In this document: one piece after another, positions 23,397 through 38,960 of the stretch
Layout of the letters: each line of letters starts with the position of its first letter
How positions within the stretch are numbered: the first letter of the stretch is position 1
Source: Mastigias papua
Lineage: Eukaryota > Cnidaria > Scyphozoa > Rhizostomeae > Mastigiidae
Assembly (NCBI GenBank): GCA_964019165.1
Contig: OZ025278.1
Span: 9,479,028 to 9,543,027 of the forward strand
Length of the DNA: 64,000 nucleotides
Direction of reading: 5' to 3'
The notes under the pieces: model-generated
The model's database searches: none
What the model saw: only the letters and a program-made list of their open reading frames with translations
Told to the model about the DNA's origin: nothing
Made by a program: the position numbers and the translations under genes

Positions 23397-24403
23397 AGAA
23401 TTCAGCACGAAATCATGGTATAGACATTACAAATAGAAACAGAAAGGAGATCTAAAGATGAGCTAACTGGTCATAGACCGCTCCACTACTAAAATAAGTC
23501 CTGACATAGAAAAGAGAATAGGGCACTTTCATTCATATTACCAGTTAAGCTACAGTAAATGCAGACAGTTCTACGGAATTTAGTAGTTACAAGCAATAAA
23601 ATCCATCACAAAATCATCAAAGGGAAATTGCAAGAGAATTCAACACGAAATCATGGTATAGACATTACAAATAGAAAACAGAAAGGAGATCTAAAGATGA
23701 GCTAACTGGTCATAGACCGCTCCACTACTAAAATAAGTGATGACATAGAAAAGAGAATAGGGCACTTTCATTCATATTACCAGCTAAGGTACAGTAAATG
23801 CAGACAGTTCTATGGAATTTAGTAGTTACAAGCAATAAAATCCATCACAAAGTCATCAAAGGGAAATTGCAAAAGAATTCAACACGAAATCATGGTATAG
23901 ACATTACAAATAGAAAACAGAAAGGAGATCTAAAGATGAGCTAACTGGTCATAGACCGCTCCACTACTAAAATAAGTCCTGACATAGAAAAGAGAATAGG
24001 GCACTTTCATTCATATTACCAGTTAAGCTACAGTAAATGCAGACAGTTCTACGGAATTTAGTAGTTACAAGCAATAAAATCCATCACAAAGTCATCAAAG
24101 GGAAATTGCAAAAGAATTCAACACGAAATCATGGTATAGACATTACAAATAGAAAACAGAAAGGAGATCTAAAGATGAGCTAACTGGTCATAGACCGCTC
24201 CACTACTAAAATAAGTGATGACATAGAAAAGAGAATAGGGCACTTTCATTCATATTACCTCCTAAGCTACAGTAAATGCAGACAGTTCTACGGAATTTAG
24301 TAGTTACAAGCAATAAAATCCATCACAAAATCATCAAAGGGAAAGTGCAAAAGAATTCAACACGAAATCATGGTATAGACATTACCAATAGAAAACAGAA
24401 AGG
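23397..24403. repeat. 239-bp satellite array with dimer higher-order structure
   Basis: CACGAAATCATGG recurs at 23,406, 23,644, 23,883, 24,122 and 24,361 (spacings 238, 239, 239, 239). Monomers are very similar. Odd copies read AAGTCCTGACATAG and even copies AAGTGATGACATAG, so the repeat unit appears to be a dimer of about 478 bp. Confidence 0.92.
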
Positions 24404-24657
24404 TGAGTTTGTAGCATCTGTCTCCTCCAATACAAATTTTTTCTTCAGTAACTATTCATAATCATTCATTTTCACAATTTTGTTTACTCCCATAGCAACT
24501 CATACCATTACTTCATTAACACATCCCTACGCACAACCACCTCTCGCGTCAAAATCATTGTTTGGGCCTAAGTTCTCCCTACTCAGCAGCATTTTCTAAC
24601 GCCTCGCTGTTACTTTTTCATCCCACATAAACAATTACGTTATCTCTGTAGTATACA

Positions 24658-24782
<125 letters not shown>

Positions 24783-24799
24783 AAAGAAATCAGTTAGGA

Positions 24800-25915
24800 G
24801 TGAATTTATATCAGAGAACAAGAACCATATAGAAGAAATCAACTACTTCTGTTCCGTGTGTACATACTCAAGTCAAGACCACAAGTGGTATGTTCTATGT
24901 TCTATACGAAAACCGCCATCAATCAACAACTCAATGCATAAAAAACTACATCGGAAAGCATTAGTAGCTTTTCTAGTAGTACAGAGCCAGCTCCAGCCAA
25001 TGATTCTTGTAAAATACACAAAGTTCACTTGATGTTGCTAATTTACCCCCACCTTCAACTGATGTTTCAAAATCGAACACTCCCGAAAACAAACATCTTC
25101 CTGAAATTCTGAGGGTAAAAGGGATCTTCGGGCGCAAAGTAAATTCAAAGACGTCTCATTTTGGGGCAGGCACCCCTTCCATTTGCAGTACATAGAACGA
25201 CAATGTTCGAGAAATAACTGGCGAAGAGAGGTCAGGTCACAGTGCGTGGGGTAGTAGTAACTAAGGTGCCGGCCTGGACCCCTGATATGCAAGATATCCA
25301 AGAAGATCAAGAGAAAGACATTCTTGGACTAGATGGTCTTTAGATAGATGAAAAGGGCCTTGATGAAGGTGCTGATCATGAGGAAGACAAGAGGGGTATG
25401 ACGCATCCTCTAGCTTAATCGGAGAGTAAAGCATTGTACGATTAATTGCATATAGAAGAGATTAGATGGCACAACAAGCGACTTGAGTCATTTCAGTTAT
25501 TTTTTGAAGATGGCAATAAGGACTACACCAAACATAAGGCCATTGATGGGATCGTGATGATCCTTATAGACAATAAGACGGGTAAACTGACCTCGATGAT
25601 AGAAAAATGGCGCCTTTCATCAATTACTAATCAACTCCTTTGTGTTACAGGCTGTCCAGTCTTATATATTGTCATTTTTTGTTCGCTATACATTTGTTAT
25701 CCTTACATTAGTATCTTATGTTGCAATCAAAAGCTATTCATATGGTTTCATTTACATCTACTAGAGGACAGTTCGTGAATCCTATGTACTGAGTGTTATT
25801 TCTACAAAAAGGTAGCTGTTCGGGATATGCGCACGGAAGAAACTTTTAAGCACTAAAGTCAAACAGAAACTAAAGAAACTGAGTACGAAGTCCAAGCCAA
25901 GTTTCTAATAACAAA
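24800..25915. other. no recognised gene
   Basis: Short frames up to 110 codons only, with no motif. Nothing I can support. Confidence 0.45.
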
Positions 25916-25919
25916 AGTA

Positions 25920-26480
25920 AGTGTAGACATTTCTACTACTAACACAAATATTGAATCGGAAAAGAGATTAGGGTCCTTTCATTCATACTACCAGTTACAT
26001 GACATTAAATGCAGACAGTTGTACGGCATTTAGTAGTTACAAGCAATGGAACTCATCAGAATCTCATCGTAGACAAATTGCAAAAGAATTCTGCACCAAA
26101 TCATAGTACAGATATTACAAATAGGCGACGGAAGGGAGATCTAAAGATTGAGATAATTGGTCATAGACTATTCGATTACTAAAATAAGCAATGAATTGGA
26201 AAAGAGATTAGGGTCCTTTCATTCATAATACAAGTTCTACAAAATCAAATTAGAAAGGTACACCAGAAAACAGCAAAACCAACGGAAAACAGAGAGGAGA
26301 TTCAAAGAGTGAGGTAGTTGGCCATAGACCGTTCCAGTACTAAAATAAGCAATGAATTATAAAAGACAATAAGGTACCTTCATTCATATATAAGTTATGT
26401 TAAATGAAATGCAGATAGTTTTACGGCATCTAGTACTTAGAAGAAATGAAAATCATCAGAAAATCATCGCATGCTGCTGC
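25920..26480. repeat. diverged 239-bp satellite units
   Basis: Shares GGGTCCTTTCATTCAT, TTACAAGCAATG, AAATCATAGTACAGATATTAC and ACTAAAATAAGCAATGA with the main array, but with many changes and unequal spacing. Likely the decayed edge of the satellite domain. Confidence 0.7.
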
Positions 26481-27027
26481 AATAGGCTAACGTCCATATA
26501 ATCGTTCATGAAATTTCTCAAAAAGAGCATTGAAATTCATTACGTCAAAAAACGTTTGCTTATCCCAAGAATTCTTCCATAATGAGTACCAGTAAGTCTT
26601 CTACAAAAAGGACAGACGACATCTCATCAGAAATCTCCATAGTTGATGTAAAAACAAGCGGTCACGTGCTTGAAAATGAATTTCACGTAATTGTTGGAAC
26701 ATACCAATTGTCTGAATCGTTCCCAGTCTTCGGGATAGTTCTTACATGTATTTTTCTAGATCAAATTGTTTCGCGTATAGAGGGGCAAAATATGGAACGG
26801 TTTACATACTGAACTGAAGCAAAAATACCGACTTTATCGAAGTTCGGCCATAGACTAAAAATAGAACTACAAGCATTCCTAGCATACCATTTACTAGATC
26901 TATATATCCAATAAATGTAAACCTTTGCGCCAAATTTAAACAAATATGTCATTAGTATCTACTGCTGTTATGATATTTTCTTCTGTCATTCAGTCTATCA
27001 ACATCAGACCAAACTTTGTTGGTCTTT

Positions 27028-27140
27028 ATCCACATCTGGCTATATATTTCGGTTCACCTTTCGGTCTTTATCCGACATTTCATATTCTGACGGGTGTCAA
27101 ACGAAAATAGCCTTGCAGCATGCTCAAAGAATTTGAGCTA
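27028..27140 (+). mobile_element. hammerhead element, single right arm (copy 3)
   Basis: Matches the right arm of copy 2 from CATCTGGCTATATATTTCGG to GAGCTATA. No left arm is present. The core at 27,081-27,122 is decayed (CTGACGG for CTGACGA, CATATT for CATACT). Confidence 0.65.
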
Positions 27141-27429
27141 TAATTGTTATATAGTTAAGTGTAGTCATAGGATCAAGGAGATATTAAATAGGATAGTCGA
27201 AAAAGGAGAACTCAGTGTGCACCAAATGTGTATGGGAAAGGTGATAGATTAAATTATAAAATCTAGAATAAGTCCCATCGCCCAGTGATTTGATAATGCG
27301 GGTTCCGAATATCAGAAGCATTTCAACGAGAATATGTCTTTGACAAAGAAGTCTCCATCCCTTATGGAATTAACTTTCAATGGTGAACAGTATTTGTGAA
27401 TTTGACAGAATCATAAATAGCAATCAGAG

Positions 27430-27892
27430 AGTTGCAGGTGCTGCAAATGTTTATAAACAATTGCGCTAATAAAATGAGCGATGAAATGGCAGAGTATGGT
27501 GCTTTAAGTGATTATAATAAATTTACCAGGATAGGTGGAAAATGGCGTATAACACCAATTAGTAATTGGCTCACGTTTTTATCACTACAATTCAACTATT
27601 GCACAGAAAAGAAAAAGTGATGTGAACATGACGCAGCTGGACATGAATGGTTGCACTACTAAAGTGAACGATGAGAAGACAATGTGGATAGGATGCTTCA
27701 TGTCGTTTTACCAATTTCAGGAAGTTAAATGCAGCAAGATACATGGCAAGCAGTAAACTGCTTATGTATGTTGTAAGCATTGCAATTCAGCTGCTGCAAT
27801 TGCATTCACCAGGCACAATAGCAGAGAAATGCAGCAATGAAAAGGCGGTGGAGATTTGAAAGCGAGGTTATTGTACATGAATGGTTGCACCA
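27430..27892. repeat. diverged satellite-like units
   Basis: GGTTGCACTACTAAAGTGAACGATGAG and GAATGGTTGCACCATTAA are recognisable relatives of the satellite monomers. This is the target sequence into which the TTAA transposon inserted. Confidence 0.6.
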
Positions 27893-27896
27893 TTAA
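27893..27896. repeat. TTAA target site, left
   Basis: TTAA directly before the left terminal inverted repeat. The same TTAA follows the right end (31,215-31,218). Confidence 0.7.
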
Positions 27897-28351
27897 GGCC
27901 CTTGTCTACCTTAAAAATGAAAAATTTATCGAAAAAACGAAAAAAAAATATTTTGTGTAGAATTTCATGGAGATTCTGGTAAAACAAACCGCATTGTTCT
28001 CTTAGTTTTTTATGCGGAGTTATGGTACTTTGAACTGACGGCTGTAGTGTTACTTTTTTGAGGAAGAAGGAGCTAACAGTCCTTTATGTTAGTTCTTCCT
28101 CTCTGAAGTCATATAAAGCCTAAAAATTGTCCAATATGCCAGGTAATGTGTTCAGCGGCTTTAGCCTCAGTGTTAATAGTCGTTTCACAAGGAGGCTGTT
28201 TAAAAATGATAGAATTTATATCACATTTCACTGGAACAACTGCTACCATACCAACGATTGCACAAACGTATAAAGACTTGAGGCTTTTCACTTCAATATT
28301 GGCTTCTAAAAGTGGATTTGTATTTGCAATCGATTAAATAATAATTTGGTT

Positions 28352-30576
<2,225 letters not shown>

Positions 30577-31170
30577 CATTCCATCTAGCTCATCTTGACT
30601 TTTTCAGAGGTATGTGTTGGAATAGTCAACCCAAGTTTTGTATTGCAAACCAACAAATCCTACTGTCAACTTAAAATGCCGTTTTCTCAAAATGGCCTTT
30701 TTTGTTCTCAAGAAAAGATATCTTAAGCTAGGATTTTCCTAAGTGACTGAAATTTTCACTGATAATTGATCTAACAGTGCTTAATGTTTTAAGTGAAGCA
30801 GATTTTTGATTTTACAAATGTAAAAGAAGTGATGTACACTGGCTTTCGTCAATTTTCAACATCAAACTGCAAATGAGAAAAAAATCTACTATCACCTTTT
30901 TTTTAAAATCTGTTTCATTTAAAACAATAAGAAAGTATTTAAGTTAAAGAGTGAGTTTTAATAAATTAGTTTTTTACTCCTTCTAGATTGAATCTTTTCT
31001 TGAACTCATAGTGGATGCCGTTCGCACAGTTTTATTTTGTGCAGTATATCTCCAAACCCATAGGACAAACCTTCTATCTGATTGAAGTTTTGAAAAGAGC
31101 TGAAAATTTTCTCTAATAAAATGTATAGTTTTATGGAGCTGACTCTAAAGGCAAGCAAAATATTACTTGC
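30577..31170. other. transposon 3' non-coding region
   Basis: AT-rich, no frame. Belongs to the transposon by position between its stop codon and right terminal repeat. Confidence 0.6.
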
Positions 31171-31214
31171 CAAATAATGGCCTTTAAAAGTTTCGATGAA
31201 GGTAGACTAGGGCC

Positions 31215-31218
31215 TTAA
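31215..31218. repeat. TTAA target site, right
   Basis: TTAA after GGGCC; pairs with 27,893-27,896. Confidence 0.7.
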
Positions 31219-32127
31219 GATGAAGAAATGAGATCATATATGAACAATGAAATGAAATGATGAAATGAGTGAGCAATGAAATGGAAATGACAGTGGGTTT
31301 TCATTGACTCAAACACCCAATTGCACCAATTTAAATGCAAAAAGGTATTAGTAGCAATGCTAGTTTTGCAATTCCACTATTGCAGTAAAATACAGCAGGA
31401 TATCAAGACAAATTTGTGCATGTCCTAAAATTCAATAATTTTTTGGACTTAATGGCTAAGATTTCATTATGGATTAATTATGGGAACTAATGACAAAAAA
31501 AACTTACTGATGTCCTTTACTATACTAAAACAATACAAAAGATGAGGCCTAGAAGGGGTTTTTGGTATAATGGGGCCAAAGCTTATATACAGCAAGTAAA
31601 TAAAAATTGCCTGTGATGGCAAGCTGGATGTCTGTAATAAAATACTAGCACATGTATTTCTATAAGGTTATTGGTCTAAGAATCAATAGAAACTAAACAC
31701 AATGACAAAACTGTAGCAATAATTGGACATATCTTTGGATTAATGTCTTTGAAATAGTGAATGTATGCCTTTGAGAAGTTACTGCAGTGCTGTTTGCTTA
31801 CCAAGCCATTCAGATGAAGGAAAACTTGTGTGCACTACTTGTCATATTATAGTAGATGAACAGTTATGTCTTTAGGCAGGAACTCTTCATTAATGTAGAT
31901 CTCTAACTGAAAGTTGAGATCAGGAAAAAGGTGCCTATATCATATATAGTTGTTGCTGGAAACTATATGCTATCAATGATGTGGGGTGCTTTCTGGATGA
32001 ACCCTTTTGATTACTAAATACAGTTCCTACAATAGTGACTCTGAGGATATCATCTTGTGTGCTGATTATCTTGACAATTTGACTTGATGGAAGCAACAAG
32101 TTCATTTCTTGTATTGGTAACATTTTG

Positions 32128-32216
32128 AACCAGAAAAGGATGAACAAGAGTGATTTGCAGCATTAGGCATTGAAGAACCAGAAAAGGATGAACAAGAGTA
32201 TTTGCAGCATTTGGCA
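32128..32216. repeat. short tandem duplication, about 49 bp
   Basis: AACCAGAAAAGGATGAACAA followed by GAGT(G)ATTTGCAGCATT occurs twice in direct succession. Confidence 0.85.
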
Positions 32217-35194
32217 CTGAATCTTCATCCAAGTACAATGCTTGAATCCAAGAATCCAAGAACGAATCTTTCATGCTTTATGCAGACATTATAAAAACTA
32301 AAAAATGGCATTTTCCCCTTTGCTGAATAAGAGAAATACCAGGCTTGTACTCTAACTTGGTGATAAAACTTACAGGCCTTTCAACTGTGTTTTTCCATCT
32401 TCTAGAGTCAAATAAGACCAGAGAACTTTCTCATTTGAATCATTTGAATCAGCAACTTTAACAATCCTTTTTTCTTCTGAACTTCATATACAACATTTTA
32501 TCCATTAACCATGACAAATATGACATCACCCAGGTCATTTATGAAAAGCTTGAGCATGTGACATGAAGCAGGAATAAAGATCATTATATGATTATTGGCC
32601 TGAAAAAAGAAAAAACTCAAGTAAATTTAAATGTGGCAACACAGGCACAGTGGGCTGAGAAAGTGATTAGGAAGAAATTTTGGCATATCTGTGACACAAC
32701 TCAAGCTATCATATTGGTTGACCACTCAAATTTAAAGTCTACTCGAGATCTATATAAAAACCCATCTGCTAACATATATCTTCTGTATTTTGTATAAAAA
32801 GACAAAAAAATACAAATGCCAATTATGCCCCAAAACACAGAGTGAAAGGCCCCGCAGTGCCAAGGATATGATCTTGTTATTTTCTATTTCAAATCTCAAT
32901 TCTTTCATTTATTGAAGTCTCCTAAAGACAGGCTATAAATGTATTTTGATTTTTTCATTCAATGCACTCTTGCAATTTTACTTTAATCAATGGAAACGAA
33001 CACTAACAGCCATAAAAATACCAAAGAAAGAGAGCACTGATGTGATATACTTGTCAAAACATTAACTGTGGAAGCACAAACAGGTGAACTTAAACATCAT
33101 CAAAAGCTTTTTCATATAACTATCTGAGTAAAATATTTATATAATGAAATCCTTATTTTTCATTTAGATTCTGCAATTTTTTCACTCAATATTTCTGATC
33201 ATTGATGCGCCCGTTTCAAATCTCTGATGAAATTAAATATTTTTTCTTGTGCTAGCTTTATTGTACAGACAGATTCTTCTTTGAAGAACAATGCTTTTTA
33301 TTCAAGTAACTCTTTCTCTTTCATAATAACCTTTTGCAATAAAGTGTTAATTTTTGCACATTGCAAATTTTCATTTATTTTCTTTAGTAAATATTTGATG
33401 ATATAAGATGCCAAGAAGGGAAATTTTCTTTTAAGCAATTTCCATTTCCTCACAAATCAAACTGTCTAACAAAGGGCATCTTTGAACTTCCCTCTTTGGC
33501 AATTTTCTGAAAATTTATCAGTTTTCAATAAGAAAGGGCAAGAAGAATGTCACTTTTCTGACCACTTCTAGATGGTTAATCTTGCATATTTAAGATTGCA
33601 CAAATATTTTGCAAAAATATAGCTGTATTTTGATGAAGATATTCTTCTACATAAATGATACTCTCTTCCAATTTGAAATTATGCACTTGGAGATTATACA
33701 AGATGGTTAAAGCCTGAAGTTAAAATAATCATACTTTACAAACAACTGCCTAGTTGGCATAAACCAGGATCCAACACTTAGTCAAAACTTCAAATACTCA
33801 CAGCTTTTGATTTATTAAAGATATTGAGATGAACTTTTTTTGTTGAATCACAATTTATATAGGTGCTTCTCTTGCCATAAGGTTAAACTATGAAAATGAA
33901 CTTCAATTTTCTGACATTTCTGCCTGTCAGCCCACTGTGACAGGGTGGTTGGACCATGTTTCAAGGATAGCAAAGAGACAAAAAGCAGATTTTCACTAAG
34001 TGCAATTCGCTTCAAATATTCCTTTGAAACTTTGCAAACATACAGTTTTTATGATGCAGAGAATTGAAATACAATACATGCAATACTCAACACTTTGTCA
34101 GGGCTTTATGGAATGACAGAGAAAAAAACCAAGCACACAAGACTAGAACACATTATTCTGCTCCTGAGCTGTGAGAAGACCATAAAGTTTTGAGGTATAG
34201 ATTTTCACTTTTCAGTACTTATCTTCTATTTGAACACTATTTGCACTGCACTGTGCACAAAAGTTACATTCATACTGTCTACACTAGAGGTGGTGGGAAA
34301 ATTTTCAGAGAAACAATGATTCAGGACTGTAGAGTAGCTGCTTAATCAAGTCACTATTGTTGTTGAATCCAGATTGCATTCAATGTAAGGTGTATGCTGA
34401 ATGTTTTCCAATGAATAAGTGTGGTGGACTGAAAACAATTAGTCAGAAAACTATATCTAATGTATTCCAGATACAGAAAGCACACTACTATAACTGTTCA
34501 TGAGTTTTCAGTTTGTTTAGTCTATTTTCCAGGAAAATGCCATGAAGACCTAGTATGGTTGGTTCTAAATATAAAACTTTTCACATTTCACCTAGTAGAA
34601 TGGCTAAAAGGGTAACTCCCAGGCAAAAGTTCAACTGAATAGTATAGTTCTCAGTAACAGATCAAGGAAAGATTTGTAATGAAAATCAAAGTAGAGAAGG
34701 AAAACTGTTTAGGAAAATGGGGGCCCCAACAGCACTGTACCCGATTTTGTGTCATATGGAACTTTCTATGCAGCAACCATTGTAAATAAGAACCTCTCAG
34801 TCACAATTTACATTCAAAAAGTCTCTAAAATTTAATTTCTTAAATGCAATGTAATTGCAATTGAACTGCCATTAAGACTTAATTTACTTTTAATGCAAAT
34901 TTTTGAATATCATGTGTGCTAAAGCTAAAAGGGGGGCCTCCTTCTTGTTAGTTTATCTACTTAGGAGGTTCCTCCTTAAGAATTCTGTTTTTTGGTGTGT
35001 TTTTTTCTTGTTATTGAAGTACTGTTTTGTACTTAGAGGCCGAATTTAAAAATCATAATGATGATGATGATGATTGTAAATTTAATAAATAATTAGCTTA
35101 ATAAATATCAAAAATTATATACTAATGTCAAAATAAAGGCAAAGTGGGACATGGTTTCTTGAGTGTGCTCGACCAAAGGTCAAGTGATGTGCAA

Positions 35195-35255
35195 GTGTGC
35201 ACTTGGTTTCAGGTGTGGTGTGCACTTGGTTTCAGGTGTGGTGTGCAAGTGTGCA
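35195..35255. repeat. 25-bp tandem repeat
   Basis: GTGCACTTGGTTTCAGGTGTG is repeated about 2.5 times. Confidence 0.85.
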
Positions 35256-35393
35256 CTTTTCCATGTTGTTTTATTATTATATTGCAGTTTTACTTAGTTC
35301 TGTATTGTTTTGCTAGCTATGCAATGTTTTAAATATGTGGAATTTAAAAGATGAAATGAACTGAACTGAATGAGCTGCACTTTAAGTGTGCAT

Positions 35394-36316
35394 TAGGGGT
35401 GTACCGGATCAGCATTTTCAGAGTCCGGCCGGAACTGGATTTACCAGATTTTTTCATAGAATCCGGCCAGGTAATTCTACCGGATTTTACCAGATAATCC
35501 GGCCATAACCGGATTTTTCTACAACAAAATTTCATAAGTCATCCAAGAACATTTGAAGTCAAGAAACGAAAGAGAAACTGTCTTGAACATATCTAACAGT
35601 CTTCTTTCTAGTGATGGTAATTATATGTATTTCAGACCTGTATTTTCAAATTGTGCTCATTTGATCGTAAAGCTGATTGAATTGGAGAGATATACTTATC
35701 CTGTAAGACCAGTTTCCACTTAGAACTTTTCATAATGAAAAGGCATTCAACCCTAAATTTCTATTCAAGTAGGAAGTGATATTTTCTCCTGTAAACAAAG
35801 GATTTCCGCCCACTTGGAAAATTCTACTGACTGAAAATCCGTCTTAAAGAATACATCTTCTATCTCACTTAAATAAAATAAAAGAAACTTGTTCTTAGTA
35901 CTGTTATAAGAAGGAAATTAGTAGGAGAGATAAACCAATTTGTAAGGATTTTCTAGCTTAGAAAGTAACCCATTTGAGGGGCACTTCAAGTATTTTTAAC
36001 AAATAAATACCACCATCCCTGTCATTGTATTGGGTATCTTATCAGTAGCAATATTACGTAACCTACATAAAATGTATGTTTCCTAATGCTTTGTTCTTCT
36101 GCTTTTGATTACTGTTAGAATCTTGTTGTTTGTTATAGCCACACTGTCATAATTAGTTTTGACATTCTCTGCAAACTGTCAGAGTTCTAAATAAAATTCA
36201 AGAAAATCCAGTAGATGGTTGGATTTTGAGAACAAATCTGGCCGGAACAGGATTTTTGAAAAATCAGCGATTCGATGCCAGATTATCCGGTCTACTGGAT
36301 ATCCAGTATACCCCTA
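35394..36316. mobile_element. non-autonomous hAT-type element, 923 bp
   Basis: Perfect 8-bp duplications GTGTGCAT flank it (35,386-35,393 and 36,317-36,324). The ends are inverted repeats TAGGGGTGTACCGGAT and, on the complement, TAGGGGTATACTGGAT (14 of 16). CCGG-containing motifs cluster near both ends, as in hAT transposase-binding subterminal repeats. No transposase frame is present. An 8-bp duplication with TAGGGGTG-type ends points to the hAT superfamily. Confidence 0.88.
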
Positions 36317-36324
36317 GTGTGCAT

Positions 36325-37739
36325 GTGATCTTTTTGGCATACAAAGTAAACCAGTTTGGCTATTTTCTGCTATTTTCTCACCTAAATGAATCCAGTATCT
36401 AGGTAGTGTGCAACCTTTACTTCACTATTATCATTACTATAGCTTAAAACTGTTTGCAGTGAAATTCAAAGTAAACAATTACCCTGCACCCTACCATGCC
36501 TTTTACCACCATGCCACCCCCAGTTTCAGTGCTCAGTATCATCTGGAAAACACTACTGAGTGCACACTTGCCAAACTCAGTGGTCTGGCTTGCTATCACA
36601 TATGCATCATTGCTTTCAACTTTTTCTAAGACCCTATCAGATCTACGTGAACAACCTCTGACCTATGGATACATGCATACCTTGAACTTCCAAACAAGTA
36701 AACTGGCTGCACACTAGAAGAAACTTCCAATCTGGTTTGGGCCTAGCTACAAGGAATGCACCTTGGCAATGCATTATTGTGCAATGGCTACAACATCTAG
36801 TAAACAGTTATAAATGCAGGCAATAGTGGCATATTACTGAGCTAATGTAGTTCAGTCCTTTGAGATGATTATATTCACTGTGCCAATTGAATGGTGAGTG
36901 ACAGAACAGACCAGCAGGTGCAAATAACAATGGAATTTTATCAAAGTCTGGTGCATATGGGAAACTTTTGTGTATCAACACAAAGATCTTTGTGTTTGGC
37001 GAAATTTTGCCTGTGCGTGATGCCCATACATAGAGATTTTTGTATCTCAAAGATTGTTGGTGAGATTAGACTTGTTTAATTTGAAAGACTATTTTTGAAA
37101 CACAAACACAAAAACCTCTTGTGTGCGCTCTCCAAACACAAAACAGAAATCTGGTTTAGTAATGAAACAATCATTTGGCTTGAACACATCACATGTCAAA
37201 ATTAAAGAGGGCAGAATATAGAGCCAAGGCAACACCATGGCATCAGTGGTGGAAATACAGCATGCCTAGACTAACGAGAAAGAGGACAAGTTAGTTGAAG
37301 TCTGGGAAGAAAGATAATGTTGTGTATTTTCATCCTTCAAATACACAAAATTAGAGCAGTTCGAAATACACAATAAAATCAGTTGTGTTTTGATAGAGAA
37401 TTTGATCTTCTATAATGGGCAAATACAACAGGGAGTAAGCAAAGAGGTCTGTATATCTGCAGTTAAAAACCTCAATGTTATTTGTATCCTGCTCTTTATA
37501 GCTGGCTCTATAAACCTTAAAATCCAACTGAATTGCAAAAATTTTATCAAGCTTGCCTGTAACGTTATTTAGTTGCTAAGATATATAAATACCAAATTTA
37601 TGTTTTTCATAGCTAATTACCCTAAATTTTTCTTGCTACAATCTCTGCAAATTATTTCGTAAAAAGTTGATATCAAGTATATTTATTTTTGAAGTTAAAA
37701 TGTAAAAAGACCGACTTTAAATAATGATGATGATTGATT
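36325..37739. other. gene-free upstream DNA
   Basis: CpG-poor, no recognised feature. Confidence 0.5.
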
Positions 37740-38960
37740 GAATTTGTCGTCATCCTGTCGACCATACTAAGGAACATGGCAGCCCACACGCACGAGATTG
37801 TTGCATAAGCATTAACCAGCGTTGCAGTTTGTACGAAGGCTTATCAATGGAACACCCTATTTAATAGTGACTGAAATCATTAAAAAAGCTGAGCAAAGAA
37901 GTGCGTATGGTCTTTGGGGCTCGAAAAGGCAGATCTGAGCTCCAAAAAACAAGAACGATAGTTATGTAACAGGTGGTAATAAACGAGGGCGATACACTTT
38001 TTTGGAGTGTCAGGGGGAGAAACATGAAGGAACTTACCACGTTCATGGAGCCAAAATGAGGATACAGACATAGGTAATTACGATCAGTTATTTCTTGGTA
38101 TTGCTGCAGATCTTTGCCACCTTTCAAAATGCCTGCCTAGGTCTGTAAATCTTTCACTATCACAAAATGTCTCCTTTATTCTAAGGCCAAGTCATCGAAT
38201 GAGAAAGACACACACACACATTGAATTCTGGGTATAGAACTGACAATGACAAGAACAAGAGCAAAACAAGAGCTTGATCAAATATCGAATGTGAGGCTGT
38301 GAATTAATCCGCTGACAAAGTATTGTGGGCTCTAATGCCACATTGATGATGTTGATTTGCCACCAAGATGGCTTCCTTCTAAACGATTATTTTAGTTTCA
38401 ATACGCTCGAAACAGCTTAGTGCGAGGCGAGATTCTACTGAACTATGAAAAGACCCACCATTTAATGCTATCATTGTTAGGACTCTTAAAGTATTTCCGA
38501 ATTTGATGACAACAAGTTGGTACTAGTGCATTAAGTTGCACCAAGAGAAGAGACTATTGAAATGTTGGTCAAAAATGGTGTATACATAGTCCAAGGGGAG
38601 TTGAATCATGTCGTTGCGGCTTTACGAAGAAGTAGTAGATGGTCTGGAGGCCATTACCATCAGGCAAGTGTTAAGCCACTTTGTATTTGTGCTATGCTCA
38701 TGTCATGAATTGTAAATGGAATGTGCACTTACCTAAAAACCCGGTTGAACCTGTCTCCGCATTTTTTTCAAAATGTAAGCAAATGACGTATCCTGATTTA
38801 AACCTAGGTAGTTTTTGGATGCTTCGGAGGCGTCATTGTAGGACTTTATATAGTCTGTTCATTTTATTTTTCGTAGTTATTGATAGTCCTCCTTAGAGCG
38901 AAAAGTTCCTGTTTATCATCACGTTTCAGAATGAATGTTCCCCCTTTCATTTTTTCGACC
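37740..38960 (+). promoter_or_regulatory. CpG-normal island around GBF1 exon 1 (putative promoter region)
   Basis: I count 33 CG dinucleotides in 37,741-38,940, against six in about 2 kb upstream and one in 39,241-40,260. It contains the first coding exon of GBF1. By position it should hold the promoter and 5' UTR. I see no convincing TATA or initiator motif; the call rests on the CpG contrast and exon position. Confidence 0.5.
38562..38663 (+). CDS. GBF1: GBF1 exon 1 (residues 1-34)
   Basis: Encodes 'MLVKNGVYIVQGELNHVV' and 'RRSSRWS', the conserved N-terminus of GBF1. Ends CAT CAG|GCAAGT, a GC-type donor. Using the nearby GT would put a stop at the start of exon 2. Confidence 0.85.

Larger units (their letters stand above)
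31219..35385. other. CpG-starved gene-free DNA
   Basis: The first 180 bp are satellite continuation (GAGCAATGAAATGGAAATGA). Beyond it I find no exon or mobile element. Direct counting gives six CG dinucleotides in 31,201-33,240, roughly a tenth of what the base composition would predict. Confidence 0.7.

Noticed and set aside
23397..24403. CRISPR-like regular repeats
   Set aside because: Units are contiguous with no variable spacers and the DNA is clearly animal; this is satellite DNA.
32588..32797. 69-codon frame in CpG-poor DNA as a small gene
   Set aside because: No motif, no splice signals, no similarity recognised.
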